A DNA stretch of 64,000 bases from Owenia fusiformis (Eukaryota; Annelida; Polychaeta; Sabellida; Oweniidae), in assembly GCA_903813345.2 (NCBI GenBank), contig CAIIXF020000001.1, forward strand, positions 45,899,885 through 45,963,884, in the 5' to 3' direction. The notes beneath the pieces were generated by a model. That model searched no databases, had not been told where the DNA came from, and saw only the letters and a program-made list of their open reading frames with translations. Position numbers and translations under genes: made by a program. The first letter of the stretch is position 1. Every line of letters starts with the position of its first letter. This document shows, piece after piece, positions 1-13,800 of the stretch.

Positions 1-835
1 ATCATACTTTCTCTTCAATATCATTTTATGATTAACTTAAAATGTCAAATTTCTTTAATTCTCGAAAAAAGCTGATGGCATATAATATTACAATATCATG
101 GTTTCTAATAGGTACTCGTAATAAAAATCACTCTCAATCTTTGATAATTATATTGATTTCATAACAAGATAAATTATATAGAAATTGATTTCCTTCGTTT
201 AAGTATGAAAAGATTCATTATTTTATATGTAATATGCTGTAATGCACAAAATCTCAAATTAATAATATCAGAGGGAGAAAATATCATTGAGGCTATTTTG
301 CAAATTTCTCCATGGTTACAGCAAATAGCATAACGAAAAAAACAGAAATAGGAGAAGAAGCACATCTTGTGGTTTTGCATAAAATTGTCAGATATATATA
401 CAGAACTGATATACTTGAATAAGAAATATGGAAATAAAAAAGAAAAATGATGTTACATTTATGGGGAGTGTTCACCACTAACAAATGTACGTCCTTACTC
501 ATCAGTATCCATCAGAAAGATGTTTTAATCACGCTTTCACAAGATTACATGCATACCTAATGAGATATGGCCTTACACTGTCTCGTCAAATAACAATAAA
601 ATGAAAGATGTACCATCTATTTCCCCTGTTGGTGGCGTCAGTATATTCCGAAGCACTCCTAGTTTATAGGGAGTTAATCAATACATACAATGTAATGAAA
701 GATGATCTTCTGATCTGAATAGCAAGCTTGATTTTATTTGGAAAATAATTTGTCTTGGAAAGTTTTGTAACGTGTAAGGTCATATTTCATACAATTACTC
801 TCTGAAATAAAATCTACTCATTTTACCAATGCTAG

Positions 836-888
836 CAAGGCATTATCATGCAAAATGTCACTTCTGGCGGTGACATAAAAACATATGA
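836..888 (-). repeat. Minimal copy of the TGTCACCACC-ended inverted-repeat family
   Basis: Only the two ends remain: CAAGGCATTATCATGCAAAA, then TGTCAC, about seven bases, then GGTGACATAAAAA. The same end words bound the longer copies at 19.23, 24.19, 37.73 and 55.71 kb, so this looks like an internally deleted element. Confidence 0.6.
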
Positions 889-1097
889 GTGGGGTAATGA
901 TTTAAACTCGTCTCATTAATGACCATTGCTCATATGTTTTAATAAACAAGGGAAAAATTGCAACTTTTTGACCCACAGCCTCTCAAACAAAATTGTAATG
1001 TTTTCATCAGAGCAAAATCATTCTTGTAAGTATTTTTTTACGATTTTTTACGTACGATTCAATTCATATTCTTAAAAAACATGTAAAAGATTCTCAC

Positions 1098-2063
1098 CTA
1101 GCTGCTACGCCACCTGGTTGAATCTCTTGTACAAAAATGCCAAGTTCCCCACGATTTTCACTTTTCAAGCCGACAACACTGAAGCCAAGACTCTGTGCCT
1201 CTGATTTGTACAACTGAATAATATGTGTGGGACGTTCTTGAGCCGCAGCCTCTATGTTTGCCATGAAGTCCTTATCATAGTGAGGCGTAGTTTGCGCATC
1301 TTGTTGAACCTCTACAGTTGTAACATTTTGTGCCAATCGTTCTTTGATGTCTTCATTCAGTACAAGCTCTCCAGAGTTATTAATATCGAAATCATCAAGT
1401 TTTAAAGGTGTTATTTGTTGAGTTCTGTTAAGCTCGTCTATAGAGTCTTGTATCTTGAGTAACTGGGTGAGGATGGGGTTGTCAAGGGAACAGATGAGGT
1501 TGGCTAAGTCATCTTCAAGACTGCTATCCCCCTGCTCAAGCATCAACTGTTGTATTTGTTGCAATGCCTCCACCGCACCCTGTGATTCTGGAAACAAGAC
1601 ACACAGTGGTAAATACATAGTCTTTTTTATTGAAAAATTCAAAGTAATTTACAGAGCATGCCTCAATATAATCAGATTTTGGCACCAGTCTGCTCTTGCA
1701 ATTGTAAAAAATTCAAGCTGCATGGGTGAGTGGTTTTCCTGGAATGTTGATGACACAATTCATGAAGTGCCCTCCCACCTGCCTCTCCACTCACCCAGGC
1801 ACCCATCCAGACAGATGTACAATGTACGCTCAACAGTACAAGATAATGACAATATAGCAAAAAGTGTAATAAAAAGTTTATAAAAGAGGCTACATTTTAT
1901 GAAATGCAAACAGAAAAGAAATCAGGTGGGGCATCGGAGACCTATTTACCTAAGGAAGGAAAACTTTTTAAATTCTAGTCACGTGGTGTTAAGATTGACC
2001 AATGAGGGAATATCACCATATAGGAAATGATATTTAGAATCACTTACCTGCGTAAACAGACAT
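1098..2063 (-). CDS. PATJ: PATJ/MPDZ-type multi-PDZ polarity scaffold, N-terminal exons (partial)
   Basis: Two coding exons are visible on the minus strand. The first (2048-2118) holds 5' UTR and the start ATG at 2063-2061. It is spliced with GT-AG signals to 1098-1587, and the phases join exactly (GCA G|AA TCA) to give MSVYAESQGAVEALQQIQQ. Residues about 5-65 form an L27 domain (EALQQIQQLMLEQGD, then LTQLLKIQDSIDELNR). A linker with DDFDINNSGELVL follows. From about residue 148 the first PDZ domain begins with LGFSVVGLKSENRGELGIFV, almost the family consensus. The exon ends inside PDZ1 at AG|gtgaga, and the rest of the gene lies beyond position 1. In animals this scaffold binds PALS1 through L27 and organises Crumbs/tight-junction polarity complexes. 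MPDZ is the close paralogue. I chose PATJ because of the TM2D1 neighbour. The family call is firm and the symbol less so. Confidence 0.85.
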
Positions 2064-3654
2064 AGCAGTGTCACATATAGTAATCTGTCACCAAAGCTGC
2101 ACTACTTGAAGCCGAAATCTGAAAGTATAGAACAAATATACATGTACATTTGTACTAAGAAAATATCACAAATATAGCATGTAATCTGTGTTTCTGATTG
2201 TTGCCTCTCATGTACTTTTTACTGAAAGATGTACTCACACATTTTTTTGAGCTGACTCGTGGTAATTTCCAATGACATCTTAAAACATGGAGAAATGCAC
2301 ATACTTAAATCATATCATAATTCCTTGAGCATGTATTTTATTACCTTGGCACTTATTATTTCCTAGACCAAATAAATCATTTAGAAATAACATATGTCTA
2401 ATAGCATTCTAATTAGGCAATCTAAAGTCTGCCTCTGTTCAAACAGACCTATAAGTGATTCTGAGTAGGCATAAAGGAGCATACTTTAGGTGTGCAGTTT
2501 ATACATTTATTATATTGATCCGATTGGTCTTTGTATATGGGGACAGTCGACCAGTCTTCATGCCCATAGCCAGCTTTCATAAGGAGGGGTCCTAATTTTT
2601 CAGAAGGGCTCTTACTTTTCAGGCAAGGCAATCTAATTTTTCAGCAGAACTCAAAATTGCTGATTTAAAAATGCTAATTATACTCTAACAATTTCTGTAC
2701 ATGCCCACTGGGCTCCCTAGATACAGGCATGATGTTAAACAAATATATGTAAAATCATTATTCTATGGGTAACTACATGTATTCACATCATATAGTCACT
2801 AGTCTTTAACACAAGCCAGAAAAACAATTAACATTTTCGCTGTAGGTTTCCTGCTGTAGGTTTAGTGCCTAGATGTAGTTTATGTAGATTTGTATGTTAT
2901 TACTGGCTGGTAATAAGACTGATATAACATATTTGGAATTGTTTAGCTTTAAAAACCAGTTTCACTATGCTATCTCAATAATGCTACAGTATATTTTAGC
3001 ATGCACATTTTAAACTTGTAAATTCAACTTGAGATCTGATTGGGACATAAGTATATTTTCACGCTGGGTGAAAAGAACACTCCGACACATATGTATAATA
3101 TACCTGCTTTCATATATAAAATAAACATTGTTTCACTTCAAATCCATTCAAAGCACCAAATATGAGAAATATAATTGAATAAAAACAATATTCAAAGATA
3201 TCTATTTTCAAAGAGCATATTTATGCCCTCTAAAAATGCCTGTAACTCAAAATACTTTTGTGTATAATATTTTCAGTATTCTACTTAAAACAGATCCATG
3301 ATCTTAAGAACAATCAAGTTAACCTGACTTGAGATACTTAGCAAAGTATAACCTATAAGCTATTATACCCCCTTTTAAGAACAATCCAAAAACAGACATA
3401 ACTGTTATAAAGATAAATGAAGTTGTTCAAACTTACAGTTCCTGAGAAATTATGAAATTGCTTATTTACTGAACATATTTTCAAGTACATAAGGCATATA
3501 GCACAAATAGGCATAACAAAGAAAACAAGGAATGATATGAGGCACAGATGATTCTCAAACTTTTCAAAAATGTTACTTTTGAAGCTAACGCTATATACCT
3601 TTCACAACAACTTCTATAGATTTAGTCTCAAAGAGTAAATGATTAATAGTCCAC

Positions 3655-3985
3655 CCGCTATGGCTCGATGGCAGAGCCATTAAGGTTTCTACTATTGCTT
3701 GGCCCTGGGTTTGATTTCCAGTGTCAGACCAAGTTTGTTTGTGTGTTATGTAATTCTAGGTGTTTGACTGAGTGCCACAACTTGTATTTAAAGGCTGTGT
3801 ACTATGTACTAGTAGGTCTGTGTACTGGTGCACATAAAATAACACAGGGCTCCTCTAAGGAGGGGTGTCACTCTTGGTCTTCGAGACCAGAGTGTAAAAT
3901 ATGTAAAATACAAAAAATACAATTGTGGTATTGCTCACCAAAATATGGTGGTTTAACCAAAAACCATTTACATAACAGTAAGTGA
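3655..3985 (+). repeat. tRNA-derived SINE
   Basis: The head has a pol III A-box-like word (TGGCTCGATGG at about 3661). About 45 bases later comes a B-box-like word (GGTTTGATTTC at about 3709), the spacing of a tRNA promoter. The body holds short hairpins (GGGCTCCTCTAAGGAGGGG and TGGTCTTCGAGACCA). The open frame through it is incidental. No intact tRNA fold with an anticodon was found. Confidence 0.55.
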
Positions 3986-6510
3986 TAAAGGTAGGATCTG
4001 AATCTACACTAATGAAATGTTGCTTTCATATGTTGTTTGATGAAACCACTTGTGATGTTATCATCAGCATTATTAATATTTCATAGTATTACCTACAACC
4101 GGTTTTCGCTAGGGGCTATATATTCTATCATTAAGAATTAATTAACATGGTACATAGTATAGAGATGGAGTATTCATAATGATACCTCATTTTAAACTGA
4201 CGTGGGAATGAACTAGAGGAATTGTTCAGTCAGTTTTGTATTGAGCCCCTCTAATGCCTCTATTCAGAAAATGTTCAGATTGTTAGAAAAAAGCAGTCAA
4301 AAATCGCTAAGAATATGAAATATCCAAATACTTCAAATTTTCAACGTACTTCAAATTTCTCCCCCCCCCTCCCAAGTAATTAAACCTGAAAAGAGAATGG
4401 GGGAGGTGCAGTGGCCACAGATACAAGACTGTTATCTATTTGTTGTTATTAGTTTTCATATATATATTTTGGTGACTAGCATCAGATACTTAATCAAAAT
4501 ACATGTACTTGTTTTGTTCATTCGTACACATAATGAGTTTGACCCCTATCTTCAGTAGATTAAATAAACTCCAAAACTTGAAAAACTACCAAAACTACAA
4601 GACTGGTATTGTGATAAAATGGATCGAAGGAAATTAATGGATGGTGTCTAATTGTCCAACTTTTAATGTGGAAGAATGGGAAATCAATATTTTTAAATTG
4701 CATAACATGACATCTAGGAGATTAAACCACAATGCAATTACCTTCATTTTTCTACAACTTGGACGTCATCTTTCATTTATGATTATTTTTTGGAAGCAAG
4801 TTCACTGGTCCCCACCTGGAGCGTCTTTATATCAAAATGGATGAACTTTCATCGGAGGAAATTTTAATTTTTGTCATTTTCGCCAAGAAGGAGGTTGATC
4901 TGTATCCAAATGTTTTACCTAATAACTCTGGTTACTGAATAGCGAATCAGTCACAAGTATATAGCAATCCAAGATGTTCAGATATTAAGCTTAATTATTC
5001 AGGAATTTTCTAATTAAAGTTTTTCAACAACATTAGACCCTACAATTTTACCTAAAATGAGGTGCCACAAGGTTTCTTTCCAAACAAAAACTTATGTGAT
5101 AGTCTCATTCTTTCATGTACAAATTTGGTCCGATACTGAAGTTTTTGATAAAAATGACTCTGGGAAGATCTACCCTAACTTCACACCCTTAATCTCCATA
5201 TCTCCTGTACCCCAATGTGGGATCAAAATATTTTCTAGTTTTCAAGTAAAACAAAAAAAAAACAATCATATATCAGATACCTAATTTTTGTACATTTGAG
5301 AAAGTTAATTTTATGTTCAGAAATGCTGTTACAGTAGCATCTTGTTATTTAGGGTGGTTAATAGCGGTGTCAAGGATACCCGATTTTGTTCCGTTCCATG
5401 GAATCAGGCTCTCGGGTCTGAGCACGGAACAATTATTCAACATTTTGGTTCGGATTCGGAACAAGAAAAGTATACCTTTACACAGCTTTTAGCCCTCAAA
5501 TCCCTGCAAAATGGCATTTTTCTTTGCATCGAAAGAAGTCCATTTTTACACTCCTTCTCATCGAAGAGTTTTCAAGAGGTTTTTGCTACCAACTTATTTC
5601 ATACATACTAAATATGCTAAGGGTTTATCTTTCTTGAGTAAACCCGAAAAACAATGTATTGAAGACACTTTGAAGGATGGGAAAATCCTTGTTTGGAAAT
5701 ATTGCGGTAATCCCATGATTAGGTTCAGCAGGACCAGAGTGCTTTCAAAGATGTGAGATCCTAATAACAGACACTCAAGCCAAATGGTCCGAACCGACCT
5801 GTTCCAACTTTATTTTGTTTTGTGACACTCCTAGTGGTTAAGCCATGTTTAATATTGAGGCCATGCTTCAAAAAGCAGTGGAGCAGAGTAGCATCAAAAT
5901 ACAAGAGCAGTAGCAAATTTGCCACCTGATATGTGATAAGTTTTGTATACATCATTGATCAAACCAATTCCATCATGTAAAAGAACTCATGGAATCAATG
6001 AAAAACTATCTGTTTTCCCCAAATTGCTTAATTCATCATATATACGACAAGAGAGTTACGATAGCGATAAACAACCTTATTAACGCTGATTGGTTAAAAG
6101 AGATCAACCAACCCAAATTGCACTTTAGCTCACATCTGATTGACCATCCGTTCGGCATGTTTGAGAGAGCAGTTTCAAGATTCCAGTGTGGAAGTTCAAA
6201 CCTGATGTATTGATAGGTCGTCACATGCAATGTGGAAAATCACTCTACTTCATAAAAGTGAAAGACCATGAACAAAACTAAATGCTTGTTTTGTTGGCAA
6301 AGCAACATATTAATGATGTCACATATTAATTCAGAATCAACAGTACCTTGTGAAGTTTAGATTTTTGTATGTTTAAAGTTGCTGATGAGGTAATGTGTGT
6401 CTGATGTCAAAGATTATGTAAAATACCATAACTTCGAATCACAACATCATATGACGACTTGATATAGGTTGCATTGAAGACCTGGTATGATATAAGCTAC
6501 AGTAATCTCT

Positions 6511-6720
6511 CTGGAGCATTAAAGCAAGTAGGCGCAGCACCTACCTGATATTTTGAAAACAGGCTTGCACCCACATGAAAATATATTTGCACCTACTTGA
6601 AAATGATAAAAATCATGAAAAATTGGCACATTTTGTTTAACTTTGGTCTGAATTATAAAAATGAGAATTTTGCAACCACTTGAGAAGAAAATTCTGTGGA
6701 GAACACTGAGCTAATAAGGA
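6511..6720. repeat. Interspersed repeat, copy 1 of 2
   Basis: A 210-base segment containing AAAACAGGCTTGCACCCAC and AATGAGAATTTTGCA matches 13688-13893 along its length at roughly 80 percent by eye. It ends in GGAGAACACTGAG; the other copy ends GGAGATCACTGAG. It is probably a non-autonomous DNA transposon. Confidence 0.6.
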
Positions 6721-7507
6721 TGGACCTAAAGCTACATCAATAATGCAAATTTTCACAACCGGTCTGAGCCCTAATGCAAACCCATCAATAGAGGTCCGCC
6801 CACATTGTGGGGGGGGAGCTTCGTCAAAATACTGTGAGACTCAGGTGGTCATGTAGTCTAGTCTTTACTCGAGTCTCTACATAACTTCATCGATTTCGTA
6901 TGTGATCTAGAAAAAGTGTCACACGCACATAGAACTCCTATTTAATAAATCTCAAACTCAACAGATCCACCATTTATACAGCTCACTCAGCAGAAAAATG
7001 GAGGCCATTTCGAAATGAAATTCCACTTAGCTAAATCGAAATATATAAAACAATCGATTAGAACGGGGATATGAACAGATATTCTGCAAATGTATGCAAA
7101 ATATGTTTCATATAATTATGGCATAACAACTGTGTGTGTGTGTCACCGTGATTTACAAATATTGAGTATCAGGGCGGCTGTAAACAATCACTCAAAGCCG
7201 GAAATATTGAGAAGGCTTTGGACCTAAGTAATCTCATAGAGCTGCATCAGTCTTTATGTCTCATTCCATAAACAAATCCATGAATAAGTAATATTAGATG
7301 CACCTCATATAAAACAATCAGTAACATATATCATGAATGTTCATCAACACACCCCTTTTCCAAAGTTAAAAAAAATATCAAAATATTTTGTTGTTACTTT
7401 TAAAAAGCATAATTTAATTATGAATCCTTAACTATGCACTACTAAGAATATATTACTGGGAAGCAAAAATTACAATTGTGAAACACAGGATCCCAACAGA
7501 GGCTTAC

Positions 7508-7605
7508 CTTATGCTTCGAAGACAGATATTCCGAAATATTTATTAAGTTTTAAACTTTTCACGAAGTGACGAAAAATGGCAGCACTTCCTGTTCCTGAAA
7601 GTAGA
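7508..7605 (-). other. PATJ: Candidate untranslated first exon and TSS region of the PATJ gene
   Basis: Read on the minus strand, this stretch ends in a good splice donor (CATAAG|gtaagcc, gt at 7507-7506). It begins near an ETS-like AACAGGAAGTG word. It would be a leader exon joined to 2048-2118 across a 5.4 kb intron. This is inference from the donor, the promoter-like motif and the head-to-head position relative to TM2D1. Confidence 0.35.
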
Positions 7606-7841
7606 ACAAATTACTCCGCGTTAAATTCTTGACATATTTTTGTTGAAACTGCTATTCATTCACAAAACACATGTATTTTCAAAACCAAAAGATATATTTG
7701 AACATTTAATATATAATTTAGTAGTGAAATATTGAATCAGATGGTACACAAACAGATATTTTTCTCATAGCGGATGTTTGTCATTTAGATGTTCTTCGGT
7801 CAGCTAAAACTTTTGAAAAAAAATAAAATGAAAACAAGAAA
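7606..7841. promoter_or_regulatory. Probable divergent promoter region between PATJ and TM2D1
   Basis: The stretch between the candidate PATJ leader exon and the TM2D1 start codon is only about 235 bases and has no coding potential. Divergent transcription follows from the orientation of the two genes. No TATA box or CpG island is convincing, so the exact start sites are not visible. Confidence 0.35.
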
Positions 7842-10800
7842 ATGATTCTGAAGAAATCGGTGTTTTATTGGACAATTCGACTTCACATCGTGACTTTAAG
7901 TTTACAATTTATTTATGTTGTGGCTGAGAATGTGCTCAAAACACAGCGGTCATGTTCTCAATTACAACCAGGGCAGTATCCTTTCAAAAATGAATTTCAT
8001 ACAGTGGGGATCATAAAGAATTGCAAAAGCTATGAAAATTACATGCTGTCGCACATGTAATAATTTCTTACCCAGTGTATTCAGTGCTCTATTTTCTCCG
8101 TCTTAGTAAGTCCAAATAAAGTGGAATTTGTGTCCCTAATGACAAATAAGAACTTCAAAAGTTGAATTGGATATTCACATGTTATGCCGACTCTTCAAAT
8201 GTTGAGGTGATTTTGTCGCCCGATTGCGCTGGAACGGAGGATTGGCTCTCAGAATGCAACATGACATGTGCCAGCTTTCAAAAAACTGTTCCGCCATTTT
8301 GAAACCTGTCATGAGTAAATACGGTTAACTGATGTTGCATTCTGGGAGTCAACCGTCCTTGGATAACAAACATGGCGATTCATGAAAACATTCATTCGAT
8401 TTGGTAGGGATTTATCCATTATTTGCAGGTATGAAGCTTTGGATTCATTTATTGTGCTACTTTAGTGAACGGGAATTATTTTTCTACCGCTTGGGAGAGT
8501 TCGAGACACGAAACTTGGAAATAAGCTCATTGTGACAACTTGTGAACGTTGAGTTTTATTTTTGTCCCCCACTGTAGCAAGGCCTACTCGACTGGTGGAA
8601 TGCACCTTTTAAAAATGTCCTTATACAAAATGGTACCTGCTTCCCCATGACAGATTTTGCACTTATTTTATAGCTGAGATCTTCATCTTTCTATTTCTAC
8701 TTGATTGGTTCGAGTAAATTATCTATGGATGCAGTTATTTGACTTTTAATACGGCAAATATTTTTCATGAGATCCGGACGTGTGTCCAAATATCATTGTA
8801 ATGATGACGTCACATTTCCGGAACCACGGGAGCACCATTCAGATTTGGACAGACAAGAGTCCGGTGATAAATTATCACTGTTTTGGCCTCTTATCAACGC
8901 AGCATTGCTTGAATAACGGTCATTGATGATAAAAAAGTTAAGAAATAACAAGATGCTTCGAATGAGGTATGATTTGTCTCATATTTTTCAGAAATGGCTC
9001 CATAATCGTCATTTTAAAATTTGAAATTTTCTGAGGTGTCTCATCTTGAGGAATATTTATTGAGCTACTGATCCTACTACAAAAGAATCTGGCCGGGATC
9101 TATGATAGTAGATCTATCTACTTCCTGTGAAAGCTATTTGGATTTTGATATAATAGCTTTCCCACGGAGCATTTGGACAGCTGAATGATAGTGACCTTTG
9201 AGATCGAATTAAGTCGATCCGCGGCTTACATTTGGTCTCTAACTGTGTCTTACATCAGTATCATCAATCTGTGTAAGTATTAGAGTGCTGAAATACTTCT
9301 TTTTCGATCAAGACTTGTAAATTATTCATCAAGTGAATGTTTTTTAGACCTGTTTCCAATATGGCAGTTTGCTAGATGCGAGATACGCAACGAAGGAAAT
9401 GAATTTTGAGAATTAGTTAGGTACGGACAACCTCCGGAGATTTACGAAAATGTCCAAGCAGAAAACGCCATATTGGAATTTGGCAGTAAAAACATTCACT
9501 CCACAAACAAGAGACCAAAAGTAAGCCGCGTATCGACTTAATTCGATTTCAAAGGTCACTATTAATCAGCTGTTCACTTCCCCGTTTGAGAGCCATAAGT
9601 TTCAAAATCTAACATTGGCTCTCGAAGTGAGTAAGTTGATACGTTGAGACTGTCCTCTCAACTTTCACAGATCCGGAGCCAGATCCAGCCCCTATTGGTA
9701 GTAGGCTAAAAGGATAAATGAGAAGATGAAACACAAGCTAAAAATGCTACATCAAACAAATGACCACCCAAAAATATGACCCTCGTACTGACCTTTTATT
9801 TTTTCCATCTGTCAGACATTGATTGATCAATATTTACCCTGTTAGCTCTTCTTTATGTAATTAGTTTGAATGGTTGCATGATATCAATTATTGACGCTGT
9901 AAATCGAATTTTCCCGGGACATTTCTTTCAAATTTTCAGAGTGTAAAGATAATGGAGTGTTTCGGTGATTTCCGGCAATGTCCGATGTTGTTCTTCTCTC
10001 AAATTACATCACATTGCAACAAACAACCAATGAAAGTAAAGATCGTGTAGCCTAACAACAATTTAAGGTATTACATGTGATATTTATTGATAAACTGACT
10101 CCAAAATCAAGGAAATATAGATTTTCCGAAGATTTCATGTCTTGTCCTTGAGTATATTTATTGAGCCTAGACACAACTGAAGAAGAGGTAATCTGGCAGA
10201 GGTCCGTGTCAACTTTCATATGTCAATTTTTAATTCAGCCAACTTTGCCCCAGAACAACTTGAAAAATGCTAAGAACGGTGAAAAATACATGATTTTCAA
10301 AAAAATATATCAGTATCTGGCCATGGGGGGGGGGTTTGCTTGACCAGTAGTAAGTGCCAAGCTTAATCTTAAATGCATCTTGCGATGTATCAAGATCGCG
10401 ATATACATCGATGTTTACTGTTGAGAATTGCCGCTGCATTTATGTACAATTATGGCACATCGTGACAATGCTAACTGCCGCTACTACAGGGTGGGCCAAA
10501 AAAAACAATACCCAACTTCAAATCAGGATAAAAAATATTTACATGTACATTCAATATGGTTCATTGACTTACATATCATTTTAAAGGTAATACATTTTCA
10601 AACAATTTGGTATATTACACTATGTCATATAATCAATAGTAAAGGTATATTATACTTATATGGGAGACCGGGTTGCTATTTAGCGTTTCTAGCTTTTAGG
10701 GAGAAAATAGTAAATCTGCGGGATTATGATTGTTAATTTTCTATTTATAGAATATCATTTTGTTAGGTGAATACATGCTTTTACATTTGCATCATTGTGT

Positions 10801-13800
10801 GACTAAACTTATTGTTTATGAATTTCAGTGTTGTTTGATAGCATTTACACTTTATAACAATTTTAACAATTGCTCAATATGCCCTCCCCCTCTATGTCAA
10901 CAATAAGCTTCAAGCGGTAGCGCCATCTATCAATAGCCTTATTGACAGATTTCTGTTGCAATTCATTTCAGCACTTTGAGATTCTGTGTTTCACCTCATC
11001 AATACTGTTTATTGGATGCTTGTGATTGTACCATTTCCCTGAGATGACTCCATGTATGGTAATCCACCACATTAGCATCGGGGCTGTTGGGTGACTGAAG
11101 CATCTAGATCAATCAAATTGACACCTTGTTCGCAAAGGAATGCTAATGTCTCCTTTGTTCTATGGTACGAGGCAAGCAATGTCTTGTTGAAAAATAAAAT
11201 CCTCACCACATATACGTTTTATGTCTTTTAACAGACCCCTTTTGAGTACAGAAATACATGATATAGCTTAGCTTATGAAGTAAACAGAAAGTGTTTTTGG
11301 GCTTCATACTTGATCTTCTCTACAGGCCCAACTTGGGTCTGTGGCTATATTCAATGTTCCGAAAAATCTGTTTTTTGTATGGCGAGTATTAGAGAGATTA
11401 AGCTATTGATATACCAGTTCAGGGTGCCTATAGAGTTCATGATAGCTGAGAAAGAGATGGAGGGGGGGGGGAGATTTGTATCAGCTAGGATCAATGAGGG
11501 GAGGATTTATTGACAAAAGTTGTGCATCATTTGTTTTCCTTAACAGTTTACTAGATACAGGTGTGATTCTCCTCCTATGAACAAAGAGACACAACAGGTG
11601 GATTGTAGAGAAGATGGGAGAGTTGCAGGTATGGAACATTATTATTGACCTTGGATTATAACATGTTGGCAGTACACTGAATTTATCTCATATTACCTAT
11701 TTGTTTCATAGTTCAAAGGAAATATAAAGTATCATGCTGCCTTGTGCCTTAATTTCTACAACAAATGAAAATTCCATCATTTTAGAAAATTGGCTCTTTT
11801 ATGTCACCACCACATAATTATGTCACCACCACCACCACCACCACCACCACATATTTTACTTGAATCAGGAATGATGGAGGCATCTTCGCACCAAAACTGT
11901 AATTTTTGGAATAGATGCATTACTTGGAATTAATCTCATGCTGTTCGAAATATTCAATAGTTCATTGATTATCACAAAACCAATATGGCATAACTTTGAA
12001 AATATGTATTCTTGAATCATGAGTGAGTGATCTTGAACCAAAACTGTATCTAAACCTGTTTGATAAAATGAGGACCACTAAAAGTACTACTATATGTCAT
12101 TATGTATCATTTAATCTTGTGAAGCCCAAATTTGCTCTATGGCTAAGTGATAAATATTATTTTGTTTAAACCCGTTTTAGAGTAATTTGATCAACAGTGA
12201 ATCATTTACTTTCAAATAATTTATTCTTGAGTGTCAATATTCTTTCAACGTCATAAAGTTGTCGAAACTATGAAGTATAGGCTATTTTGGGGTTTCTGTC
12301 AAGTATCTTGTTACAAATGTGAAGTTTTGCTCCATGTCACGTAATAAACCTCATATTTTCAAAACAACCAATCTTTGCTATTGAAGCACCATTTGCAACA
12401 GTCAGCTCTTTACTAGGATTTTACAAGTGACATCATATCTTTTCTGAATTCTTCATCTTAAGTACATGGTAACAGTAACAAAAAAAATATTGAAATATGA
12501 AATATGATTAAATATTGCTGCACCCTTCCTCTACTCTCCCCCTTCTTGATGTGTCACTAATATTCATGATATTTTCAGTAAAATGTTACCCAGTAGAAGG
12601 ACTGATATGTGAGGGAGATGAAACAAATGGAAGCAATATAACATTCACAAAATATGAGCAATGTAAATACAGGTAAATAAAAAACAATATTTATTTTATT
12701 ATTCCAATTTATTCTATTATACATATACAAAATACAGAAATATGCCTCAAGATTTGAATAAATAACCCAAATATACAAGGTAGTCAAAAACGGAAACCGT
12801 GCCGCTATTTTCTTCATATCTTTGCCATTCTAGGAAATTACTCAATTTCCTACCAGCCTAACCTTTTATGACCATCAAACTCACACTTTGAACAACATTA
12901 AGAAATTATAAGCTGGTAGGAAATTGAATGATGTACAGATGTCATAAATCAGGGAGTAATTTCCGAGAATGACAAAGATATGAAGAAATTGCAGTTTCCT
13001 TTTAGACCACCCTGTATATGTTATTCCCTGTTGTGTTATGTACAATGATGTTGAAAGAGCAATTGTCACAATTGAGTATGTTGCACTACACCTTGCAATA
13101 CTGTGGATACACTTAATTTGGCGGATTGGCGGATTTAAAAAATCCGCCAAATTAAAAATCTGTCAAATTTCAGTTTGGAATTTCAGTCAGTACTGTATAG
13201 CCACCATAGGCTTAGGCTATAAATCAAACATACTTTTCCTTACATGTTATGCAAGTTTGAATATACATCTTTTGAGTAATAACTACATGTACCTTATATT
13301 ACTGTAGATATTAATGATAAATATGATACTGGAGCATTCTTATTAATACATGTATATTCAAGCTTTTATTTGTACATATGCATGAATACAGTTATTAATT
13401 CACATGATAATTCAAAAGCATTGTGGCATACATTAATTGCAGTATTTACAGAAATGGAACAGAAACTCCAGAAAAGCTCATCTCACCTTACCGCTTTCAG
13501 TGGCTAATTTGTGGTTAATCCTGTTATAAGTTGAAATAAAGTTTTTTCCTGGAGTTATGAAACAATTATTATATCTAATATAGTTTTGCTTCAAGACCCT
13601 GGACCGCTTTTTATCTGCTTTAACAACAGGTTGTAAAGTAGATAGGGGAGGGGAGTCCAGGGTCTTGAAACAAGACAACAGTATCAGTTATCTCCCAAGC
13701 ATTGAAGCAAATGGGTGCAGCACCCACCTCAGATTTTGAAAACAGGCTTGCACCCACCTGAAAATCCATTTGCACCCACTTAAACATTAGAAAAATCATG

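Larger units (their letters stand above)
2119..7507. other. PATJ leader intron (no gene)
   Basis: The sequence is AT-rich and non-coding. It contains a tRNA-derived SINE (3655-3985) and a repeat copy at 6511-6720 that recurs at 13688-13893. Near 2570 there is a short fragment (CATAGCCAGCTTTCATAAGGA) resembling the start of a repeat at 61.98 kb. Short ORFs here show no recognisable domain. Confidence 0.5.

Noticed and set aside
2238-2278. Possible alternative PATJ start exon (MSLEITTSQLKKM then gtgagt)
   Set aside because: Its acceptor is weak, and its phase leads to an immediate stop with either downstream exon.
3668-3985. 105-codon open frame starting MAEPLRFLLLLGPG
   Set aside because: It overlaps the tRNA-like SINE, and its hydrophobic start is incidental.
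7976-8060. Continuation of the TM2D1 first exon frame to a stop at 8060
   Set aside because: The residues after PGQ do not match the family, while splicing at 7975 to 11555 restores QYRCDSPPMNKETQQVDC and the correct phase.
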